A DNA stretch of 18,995 nucleotides, taken from positions 1 through 18,995 of the forward strand of contig CAWZYQ010000068.1 in NCBI GenBank assembly GCA_963966275.1, in the 5' to 3' direction. This document shows, piece by piece, positions 7,098-13,445 of this stretch. Source of the DNA: UBA10427 sp003500135 (GTDB lineage: Bacteria > Bacteroidota > Bacteroidia > Cytophagales > Cyclobacteriaceae). Both the position numbers and the translations under genes were made by a program. How positions within the stretch are numbered: position 1 is the stretch's first letter; the number at the start of each line of letters is the position of its first letter. A model generated the notes under the pieces. It ran no database searches. It saw only the letters and a list, made by a program, of their open reading frames with translations, and was not told where the DNA came from.

Positions 7098-7832
7098 ATG
7101 AAAAAGTCCAATTTCTACATCATTCTTTTTAGCGGCGCCTTTATTCTGGCATTTTCTTCTTGTGGAAATAAGAAGAAAAATGAATCAAATAATCCAAATA
7201 GTATAGCAGAACAAAAAGTTACAGAAGTGTCTCCCCAAGTGGTTTTTGAAAATGACTATGCCTTGGTTTCAAAAGTCAGCCTTGCGCCGGGAGAGTTTCA
7301 AAAAGTTCACGAAGGGGAAAACAGGGTAATATATTCGCTAACAGATTACTCTATTGATTGGGAAGAACAAGGCGAAACATTAGGCGCTAAATCATGGAAA
7401 AAAGGAGACGTCCATTATCACAAGGCCGGTAAACATTCTGCCAGGAATAATGGAACAACCACAGCCGAGTGGTTGGTGTTTTCTAAGAAAAATACAGATT
7501 TACCGTATTGTGAAGGGAAAACAAATGAAAATGATGTCAACTCGGTATCTGCTGGATTTACGAATGTTTTGTTAGACAATAATGACTTTAAAATTACCGA
7601 AGTAACCTTGCCAAAAGGTGAAAGTATTGCGATGCATTCAGGCATTAACCGAATCATCTATTCAATTACAGAATATCAAATAATGTACAAATCAAATGAA
7701 GAAGGAAATAGTAAAAAACAATTTCAAAGAGGTGAAATCCATTGGCACGATGCCTGCCAACATGCTTTGCAAAATATAGGCGAAACAGAGGCTAAGTTTT
7801 TGGTAGTTGGCTATAAGCAAAAAAATGAATGA
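7098..7832 (+). CDS. Double-cupin lipoprotein with duplicated four-histidine sites
   Basis: A 244-residue lipoprotein (signal ending AFSSC, Cys22) made of two copies of one domain, about residues 47-132 and 156-241. Each copy has a lone His (71; 180), then R[VI]IYS[LI]T[DE]Y, then G[DE][VI]H[YW]HxAxxH (His106, 108, 113; His215, 217, 222), then EAKFLV-like ends. The spacing from the lone His to HxH is 35 residues in both copies, and the rest matches exactly, so the four histidines form a probable metal site of the cupin type in each half. It is the last gene of the receptor operon. It may hold metal for uptake or be an enzyme; no substrate is apparent. The cupin call rests on the His pattern and predicted beta strands. 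Confidence 0.72.
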   Translation: MKKSNFYIILFSGAFILAFSSCGNKKKNESNNPNSIAEQKVTEVSPQVVFENDYALVSKVSLAPGEFQKVHEGENRVIYSLTDYSIDWEEQGETLGAKSWKKGDVHYHKAGKHSARNNGTTTAEWLVFSKKNTDLPYCEGKTNENDVNSVSAGFTNVLLDNNDFKITEVTLPKGESIAMHSGINRIIYSITEYQIMYKSNEEGNSKKQFQRGEIHWHDACQHALQNIGETEAKFLVVGYKQKNE

Positions 7833-8032
7833 GGGAACGAGTTATAACATCACATAAGCATTGTGAGGCACTCGCAAATACATTCTTGGCAAAGTGAATA
7901 GGGTTAATCCCAACCAAACCGAGTTTTCGTCGGCCCTTAGGGCAAATTCTGCTCTATTACAGGAATTGACTAAATAGGTTATGAATGGTTTTTGAAAAGT
8001 AAAGTATATTCTTGCAACAGTGAAAACTGTAT
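7833..8032. other. Gap between the lipoprotein operon and the transporter gene
   Basis: This 200-bp stretch contains a small palindrome GCCCT-T-AGGGC (7933-7943) that might mark transcript ending, without a T tract. The right end holds promoter-like and hairpin elements for the transporter, listed separately. Confidence 0.4.
8007..8030 (+). promoter_or_regulatory. Promoter-like box, TGCAAC half-site and leader hairpin before the transporter
   Basis: TATTCTTG (8007-8014) differs from TAnnTTTG at one base. It runs into TTGCAACAGTG, which matches the receptor-operon sequence TTGCAACTGTG at 10 of 11 bases, but only the left half of the palindrome is kept. ACAGT-GAAA-ACTGT (8017-8030) is a perfect 5-bp hairpin with a GNRA-type loop ending two bases before the ATG at 8033, where it could hide the ribosome site. 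I found no correctly spaced -33 box. Confidence 0.35.
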
Positions 8033-9061
8033 ATGGAAGAAATCTATAAAATATTTCTAAAAGCCATCATGATAACCGGTTTTGTGTTCATTATGATGAT
8101 AGTGGTTGAATACATAAATGTTCAGTCTAAAGGAGTATGGCAAAAACACTTAACCGGAAATATATTCAAACCATACTTCATTGCCGGATTACTGGGGGCT
8201 TTACCGGGTTGCCTGGGAGCTTTCACAGTGATTACTTTGTTCTCTCACAAATTGATTTCATTTGGGGCTTTGGTTACAACTATGATAGCCACCAGTGGAG
8301 ATGAAGCCTTTGTTATGTTTGCTATGTTCCCTAAACAAGCCATGATACTTACCATTTTACTTATGGTTTTAGGGATTTTAGCAGGCTATTTAACAGATAA
8401 GTTTTACCACCCTAAACGCATTCTTGATCAAATTTCAGGACATAGTTTAATGTTGCATGAAGAGGAGTATTGTAAACACCCTCAACTAAATAGGTTTTGG
8501 AAAGATTCATTTCATCTTTCCCTTCCTCGAATATCTGTTGCGCTTGGCATAATTACATTAATGGTCGGTGTCGTGACTGGTCTGCTTGCCGGAAACGCTG
8601 AAATGTGGGTCAAAGTAACTCTATTGGCAGCTTTTGCATTTGCCCTGTTTATAATAGTTACTGTTCCTGATCACTTTCTAATAGAGCATGTCTGGAAACA
8701 TATTGTAAAAGTTCATATGACACGAATTTTCTTATGGGTATATGGCATTCTGCTTATTATGCATGTTGTGAACTTATATATCGATATAGAAAGTTGGATT
8801 TCCCATAACTTGTTAGTGATGTTGCTTATTGCCGTCTTTGTAGGTTTTATACCTGAATCAGGGCCTCATTTAATATTTGTAACACTTTTTGCGGCTGGCG
8901 CTATTCCGTTTAGTATTTTATTGGCCAGTTCAATTTCACAAGATGGACATGGTATGTTACCCATGCTCGCCGAATCAAAAAAAGGGTTTGTAGCGGTTAA
9001 AATAATTAATATGATTTACGCATTAGTTATAGGAGGTATTAGTTTGAGCCTTGGATTATAG
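8033..9061 (+). CDS. PF11449-type (ArsP-related) membrane transporter, putative metal exporter or manganese transporter
   Basis: A 342-residue inner-membrane protein with about ten hydrophobic segments. It fits the family annotated as ten-TM heavy-metal exporter or putative manganese transporter. Two similar halves can be seen: GALPGCLGAF...FGAL...TSGDEAFVMF (55-96) and GFIPESGPHL...IPFSIL...SQDGHGMLPM (271-311), giving Pro-Gly/Glu-Cys/Ser-turn and Asp/His clusters in matching places, as expected of a transporter with inverted repeats. A central loop (123-161) is rich in His, Glu and one Cys (GHSLMLHEEEYCKH). It lies 200 bp after the lipoprotein operon on the same strand and shares its promoter motif, so it probably belongs to the same regulon. 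Direction of transport and substrate cannot be told from sequence. Confidence 0.82.
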   Translation: MEEIYKIFLKAIMITGFVFIMMIVVEYINVQSKGVWQKHLTGNIFKPYFIAGLLGALPGCLGAFTVITLFSHKLISFGALVTTMIATSGDEAFVMFAMFPKQAMILTILLMVLGILAGYLTDKFYHPKRILDQISGHSLMLHEEEYCKHPQLNRFWKDSFHLSLPRISVALGIITLMVGVVTGLLAGNAEMWVKVTLLAAFAFALFIIVTVPDHFLIEHVWKHIVKVHMTRIFLWVYGILLIMHVVNLYIDIESWISHNLLVMLLIAVFVGFIPESGPHLIFVTLFAAGAIPFSILLASSISQDGHGMLPMLAESKKGFVAVKIINMIYALVIGGISLSLGL

Positions 9062-9618
9062 TTAGCACACGTTATCACTATTACCTGATCAAAAAATCAT
9101 CAACTTACCCCGATAAATTTATTACCCATAAATAAATTGTACAAACACATAAATATTATGCTGTGAATACAAATGGTACTACATCTCAATCAAGTACTGG
9201 CACATATATTGGGCACGGCTGTAAAATAAGCTCTGTCATCAACTACTCAATTCTTTTTTTCATTCTTGATTAAACCTAGAATTGTCAATGGCAATATCTA
9301 CTGACCACTGAGGAGCCTGAAGAAGCTTGCTATCAGCGGCTGAACCATATCCTCAGGCGCTTAGGGCAATATAGTTATACCTGGATCATGCATTAGCATT
9401 CTATTCCAAGTCCAAAATATTTCAACCTCAAGTATTTATGAACATTTTGGTACTCACCGAGATGGTCAACCACGCCTCAGAAGCAAATATTACAGGCCCA
9501 CTATCCTATGATAAAAGATAAAAGACATTGCGCTACAAAAGAAACAAATGATATTTGGCGCCAAACTCCTACTTTGAATTAAAGTTAGGCTTATTTTTTA
9601 CAGCCTTAAACTAGAATT
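9062..9618. other. Gene-free stretch with possible gene remnants
   Basis: This 557-bp stretch lies between convergent genes. No intact gene is visible. One frame without a start (9280-9396) reads protein-like: LLTTEEPEEACYQRLNHILR. A 27-codon frame from the ATG at 9438 begins MNILVLTEMVNHASEAN, weakly like the first strand of a universal stress protein, then stops at 9519. They may be pieces of decayed genes. The right end carries a hairpin listed as a terminator. Confidence 0.4.
9583..9612 (-). terminator. Possible terminator of the minus-strand sulfur module
   Basis: On the minus strand AGTTTAAGGCT (9612-9602) can pair with AGCCTAACT (9591-9583) across a 10-nt A-rich loop, with one bulge. 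It starts 6 bases after the DUF202 stop codon. Only two T residues follow directly, so the intrinsic signal is weak; Bacteroidota terminators are often of this kind. Confidence 0.4.
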
Positions 9619-9900
9619 TTAATAGTACTTTCCAATATTCCTTTTCGTGCGAAAAAAGCGGTACAGCCCTATTGAAAATGCAATAGGTGATGCAATTAAT
9701 GCGGCATAGCCCAGCTCCTGAATTTCGGCAAAGAAACTTAACTTAATCAAAGTAATCCCTGTGCCCAGTAACACGAGGGTAGTTCGCAGATAGGATAAAA
9801 AAGTGCGCTCATTTGCCAGTTTCGTTCGCTCAATTGCCAGCCAGTCACGAAGTATCAAATCATTTTTTGAAGGGTTTTCCTTTGTCGACATCTCATCCAT
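9619..9900 (-). CDS. DUF202 family small membrane protein
   Basis: A 93-residue protein with the DUF202 signature LANERTFLSYLRT, followed by two hydrophobic segments (LVLLGTGITLIKLSFF and ALIASPIAFSIGLYRFF) and a basic end. Function in this family (YidH and relatives) is unknown. I choose the ATG at 9900 (MDEMSTKENPS); the frame is open upstream to 9960 and further ATGs exist at 9891 and 9915, but the extra upstream residues do not look conserved. It is last in the minus-strand sulfur module, about 147 bp after the small YeeE gene, so a link to that module is only by position. Confidence 0.82.
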   Translation of the reverse strand: MDEMSTKENPSKNDLILRDWLAIERTKLANERTFLSYLRTTLVLLGTGITLIKLSFFAEIQELGYAALIASPIAFSIGLYRFFRTKRNIGKYY

Positions 9901-10047
9901 ATTTTTTGTAAACATAAAAAGAATAGCCGGAAAAGCGCCGGGTACCCGAAAGGTGACCATGTTGTATGAAAACTGAATTGGGACGGCACCCGGTAACTTA
10001 TTCCTGCCCTTTTTTGCTCCCTCTTTGCAAAATATTTTTTTAAATGA

Positions 10048-10461
10048 TTAATGAGGTAGTTTGGCACGAACCAACCCATAGGTGAAGGTTCCGGCTACCG
10101 CGCCGAAGATCACTACCCATATCACATCTACGCCATGCCCGGCAAGCACAAACATCGGGCCCGGACAAGCGCCGGTGAGCGCCCAGCCCAAACCGAATAT
10201 AATGCCGCCAATCAGGTACCGGGGAATACTTTTATTTTTGGGGTTGAAACGAATCTCTACCCCTTCGATTGAACGCAGACGTTTTCTTTTGATCACCTGC
10301 ACAATAATGATCCCCAGCACAATGGCTGAACCAATAATCCCATACATGTGAAAAGAACCAAACCTGAACATCTCGTAGATCCGGTACCATGAAACAATCT
10401 CGGCCATACTCATGACCATGCCAAACAAAATGCCAATTAATAAATATCTGAAGAAATTCAT
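10048..10461 (-). CDS. YeeE/YedE family sulfur transporter, small half (DUF6691-like)
   Basis: A 137-residue inner-membrane protein with four hydrophobic segments. The motif GLGWALTGACPGP (90-102, Cys99) is the conserved cysteine segment of YeeE/YedE proteins, whose best-studied member moves thiosulfate through a path lined with cysteines. Here the family is split in two genes; this small half pairs with the large half at 11838-12404, comparable to pmpA/pmpB in BigR-controlled operons of plant-associated proteobacteria. The porin gene lies between them with a gap of only three bases to this gene, so all are one transcript. The substrate is probably thiosulfate, sulfide or another small sulfur species. 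Confidence 0.87.
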   Translation of the reverse strand: MNFFRYLLIGILFGMVMSMAEIVSWYRIYEMFRFGSFHMYGIIGSAIVLGIIIVQVIKRKRLRSIEGVEIRFNPKNKSIPRYLIGGIIFGLGWALTGACPGPMFVLAGHGVDVIWVVIFGAVAGTFTYGLVRAKLPH

Positions 10462-10464
10462 GTT

Positions 10465-11832
10465 CTAAATTTTATAATCGATAAATAACATTAAGTGCGT
10501 AAAGTTGAACCTGTTGTACACCAACGTAGGTTCATAAACCGCATCACCTGCCTGAAAGGTGCCGGCGTATAAAAACCGGACTTTTGCGCCTTCGAACAAG
10601 CCCTTGAGCTTATAGCGAATATTGAAATTCACCTGGTGGAAATCGGGGTACCGGAATTTGTTCAAAGCAATCTGATCAATACCAGGTGTATCCATGAATC
10701 CATAATCGACCTCTATTCCCAGGTTATCCGCTTTCTCCGGGTGCCACTCTGTTTTCAGCACGTAGGAATAAGAATCTCCCTGTCCGTCCAGTCGGTATCG
10801 AGAGAAAAAGTTGTAGAAGTCGACCGTGCCAAATTCACGAGGGAACACAAAACGTCCCGACGAAGTGATCCGCGTGAGGTTACCACTGACTGCTATGTGG
10901 CCATCATCGTACTCCACTTTCCCGGCCATTAAATTGGTTTGTTGTCCCGGATCGTAGTAGGTCCGTTCGAGGTCACCATTACCGCCCTTATGAAGCCCCC
11001 ACTGTCCAAGGTATTGCAATCCGCCTGTCCAGAAACCGTGGTGATACTCCGTTTGTAAAAGGGCTGTATTCATCACATTGTCGATGGCAGCATCCCATAT
11101 TTTAAAATCCCAGTGGGCATTGGGTTTAATATCCACACCAATAACACCGATGCCGGCACTTCTCAGATTACCTTTATAGCCTGAGTTTGTACCCAGCGTG
11201 TTATATCCGCGCCCAAACAAACCAATGCTTTCTTCAATGGTGTACCAGTCGCGCACACCTCTCGGCGAAGACTTGACCAGCCAGCCGCCCTGCACATGCC
11301 AGATACTTGTTTGATAGTGTGCCCATAAACCTTCGAAGGCAGTCGTCTTCATACGTGAATCCTGAGCATTGAGCAGAGGAGTATTTAAATTCAGCCTTCC
11401 TCCCTGCAGCCTCATATTTTTATATTGATACTGCAGATAAAACATTTCCAGAAAGCTGATATTATAGCGGTTAGACTTATCGGTCACGTCGAATAACTGT
11501 GATTCAAAGCGATTCCCTTTCCCCACTACCGGGTCGAGGTAGGTCAGGTCAGCGCTTCCCATATTAAACGAAGCACCTCCACCCATTCCGAAGCTAAAGC
11601 CATGCCAGCTACCCGATTGCCAGTATACCCTGGCACCCAGCGCATTGGCCCAGAAATCAGATAAGTCGCCTTCATTAAAAGTAGCAAATGTAGCCCAGCG
11701 GATATTACCGCTGAAGTTACCATCCGCTATTACATCGCGTATATGCTGTTTTTCAGTGCTGTCACCGGCGTTAACCCCGCTGATCCAGACGGTCATCACA
11801 ATAATTAAAAGCAGTGTATACCGGGCTGCCAT
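10465..11832 (-). CDS. OprD-like outer-membrane porin of the sulfur module
   Basis: A 455-residue beta-barrel protein. A signal peptide ends near residue 22 (SGVNA-GD). The N-terminal part (FSGNIRWATFATFNEGDLSDF, then ALGARVYW and GFSFGMGGG) and the segment GGRLNLNTPLLNAQDSRM with FEG soon after match the layout of OprD-family porins, where this segment borders the constriction. Many alternating aromatic strands follow, ending LMLFIDYKI. The gene is wedged between the two YeeE/YedE halves with gaps of 5 and 3 bases, so the products are made together. I infer that it lets small sulfur anions through the outer membrane for the inner-membrane pair. It could instead serve a wider range of anions. 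Confidence 0.78.
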   Translation of the reverse strand: MAARYTLLLIIVMTVWISGVNAGDSTEKQHIRDVIADGNFSGNIRWATFATFNEGDLSDFWANALGARVYWQSGSWHGFSFGMGGGASFNMGSADLTYLDPVVGKGNRFESQLFDVTDKSNRYNISFLEMFYLQYQYKNMRLQGGRLNLNTPLLNAQDSRMKTTAFEGLWAHYQTSIWHVQGGWLVKSSPRGVRDWYTIEESIGLFGRGYNTLGTNSGYKGNLRSAGIGVIGVDIKPNAHWDFKIWDAAIDNVMNTALLQTEYHHGFWTGGLQYLGQWGLHKGGNGDLERTYYDPGQQTNLMAGKVEYDDGHIAVSGNLTRITSSGRFVFPREFGTVDFYNFFSRYRLDGQGDSYSYVLKTEWHPEKADNLGIEVDYGFMDTPGIDQIALNKFRYPDFHQVNFNIRYKLKGLFEGAKVRFLYAGTFQAGDAVYEPTLVYNRFNFTHLMLFIDYKI

Positions 11833-11837
11833 TCTTA

Positions 11838-12404
11838 TTACGCGCTAAAAATCAGTGGCAACACCACGTAAGTCATAAAAAGACCACCAATAAAAAACCC
11901 TACCACAGCCAGCAATGAAGGCCATTGAAGGTCGCTCAATCCGCTTATGGCATGTCCGCTGGTACATCCTCCGGCATATCTGGCCCCGAAGCCAATCATA
12001 AAGCCTCCTCCAATCAGCACCAGTACGCCCTGCCACGAGAATAAAGTATCCCAACTGAATATCCGGGAAGGGTAAAACTCTTCTCCGGCTTTATCAAAGC
12101 CCATCGCCTTCAAATCCTGCACAACTGCCGGAGCCAGCTCTACTGCCGATTGTTCGAGCAGGTACTTATGGGATATATAGCCCCCGATTATGGCTCCTAA
12201 TACAAATACCAGGTTCCACGACTGTGCCTGCCAGTTAAAATTGAAAAAGTCGGACCACCTGCCGGCACCACCAATCGAACACATGGTTCTCAGATTGGCC
12301 GATACGCCAAAGTTTTTGCCCGTATATAGCAATAAAAACATAATCAAAGCCAGTATGGGCCCGGCAACATACCATGGCCATGGCTGTGAAATAAACTCTA
12401 TCAT
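11838..12404 (-). CDS. YeeE/YedE family sulfur transporter, large half
   Basis: A 188-residue inner-membrane protein with five or so hydrophobic segments. GARYAGGCTSGHAISG (140-155, Cys147) is the hallmark of YeeE/YedE, and LRTMCSIGG supplies a second conserved-looking Cys42. It is the partner of the small half at 10048-10461; together they equal a full-length YeeE-type transporter. It starts 30 bp after the universal stress protein gene and ends five bases before the porin gene. The expected substrate is thiosulfate or another sulfur species, matching the persulfide-oxidising enzyme encoded upstream in the same direction. Confidence 0.9.
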   Translation of the reverse strand: MIEFISQPWPWYVAGPILALIMFLLLYTGKNFGVSANLRTMCSIGGAGRWSDFFNFNWQAQSWNLVFVLGAIIGGYISHKYLLEQSAVELAPAVVQDLKAMGFDKAGEEFYPSRIFSWDTLFSWQGVLVLIGGGFMIGFGARYAGGCTSGHAISGLSDLQWPSLLAVVGFFIGGLFMTYVVLPLIFSA

Positions 12405-12434
12405 AATGCTCTCAATTCCAGTTTTTGTTGTTGA

Positions 12435-13268
12435 TTAAATTTTATAAGTCAGAATAGGCATATACACGTGGTTCACGATATCTTCCGTGATACTTCCCCG
12501 CAGCCAATGGCTTATGCCTTTTCTTCCGTGTGTACCAATGGCCACAATATCAATGGCATTTTCCTGTGCATAATGCACAATACCATCTTCCACACTTTTG
12601 TCGCAGTAGATGTTGTAAGTCACATTGTTGAGCTCATGGTCACGTGCAAACTGCTTCATCTCCTCCATCGCTTCATGATTGGTACAGAAGTCGCGCTCGG
12701 TATTGACTTTGAGCAAATGTATGGCCGCACCGGTATTCTGCTGCAGCTTCTTTACCATTTGCAGATTTTGCTTTTTATGTTCAGTGAAATTGCTTGGCAA
12801 CAGAATGTTGCGCACCTTCATTTGTGACCGGTCGCACTTAAGCGTAAGTACAGGCGCTTCGGCATTTCGAACGATGCGCTCGGTGTGTGAGCCGCTGATG
12901 AGTTCTTTGAATCCGGTAGCGCCATGTGTACCCATTACCACAAGATCAATATCGTGCTTCTCCACATATTTTAGTATGTTATCCGTAAGGTGGCCAATCT
13001 GTACGATACCATGTGGATTGCCCGGTTTGTTGCCCAACCACGCCTCCATTTGTTCTTCTGCTTTTTTAGCTTCCTCTTTCAGGGGTTTCACATCGTACTC
13101 CGTACAATCCAGCAGGTTGCCTTCTTTATCAAAGAGCGTCTCTCCCGGAGCTTCCACAACTTTCAACGAATGAATTTCTGTGGAATCATTTTCTGACACC
13201 AGGCTGGCCAGGTTAAAAGCGTAGTCGGCCAGTTCGGAATAATCCGTTGGCACTAATATCTTCTTCAT
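12435..13268 (-). CDS. Double-domain universal stress protein (UspA family)
   Basis: A 277-residue cytoplasmic protein with two Usp domains. The first starts MKKILVPTDYSELADYAFNL and has the nucleotide-binding pattern GTHGATGF...GS; the second starts at VRNILLPSNF and has GTHGRKGI...GS, so both halves keep the G-x2-G-x9-G(S/T) ATP motif. Tandem Usp proteins of this size are common in Bacteroidota. The exact job is unknown; being inside the sulfur module, 30 bp before the large YeeE gene, suggests a role in stress from sulfide or low oxygen. I choose the ATG at 13268, which gives the standard MKKILVPTD start; a TTG four codons upstream is less likely. TATAATTTG just upstream resembles a promoter -7 box with an extra base. 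Confidence 0.92.
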   Translation of the reverse strand: MKKILVPTDYSELADYAFNLASLVSENDSTEIHSLKVVEAPGETLFDKEGNLLDCTEYDVKPLKEEAKKAEEQMEAWLGNKPGNPHGIVQIGHLTDNILKYVEKHDIDLVVMGTHGATGFKELISGSHTERIVRNAEAPVLTLKCDRSQMKVRNILLPSNFTEHKKQNLQMVKKLQQNTGAAIHLLKVNTERDFCTNHEAMEEMKQFARDHELNNVTYNIYCDKSVEDGIVHYAQENAIDIVAIGTHGRKGISHWLRGSITEDIVNHVYMPILTYKI

Positions 13269-13362
13269 ATGTAAATCCAAATTATACTACCGAAGCTTCT
13301 GTTTTATTTCTTTTTCAAAAACAAGAACTGGAAGCACTCCGGTAAATTGTTAATGTTAAGTA

Positions 13363-13402
13363 CAAATGCCGACAGGGATTTTCTAAGTCCCTGCGACATT
13401 TG
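13363..13402 (-). terminator. Large two-step hairpin between the fusion gene and the Usp gene
   Basis: CAAATG (13363-13368) pairs with CATTTG (13397-13402) and CAGGGA (13373-13378) with TCCCTG (13388-13393), separated by short internal loops, with a 9-nt tip. It lies 44 bp after the stop of the persulfide dioxygenase gene in the direction of reading. No T run follows on the minus strand, so it could be a terminator, an attenuator, or an RNA stabiliser at a processing point. Confidence 0.45.
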
Positions 13403-13445
13403 AAAATTGTAAACCAATTAACTTAAACTACCAGCGAATGAAATA

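Noticed and set aside
9855..10079. A 74-codon minus-strand frame overlapping DUF202
   Set aside because: Its sequence is not protein-like, and it overlaps the conserved DUF202 frame in another phase.
12679..13173. A 164-codon plus-strand frame opposite the Usp gene
   Set aside because: It has no domain-like pattern, and the minus strand encodes a clear double Usp protein.
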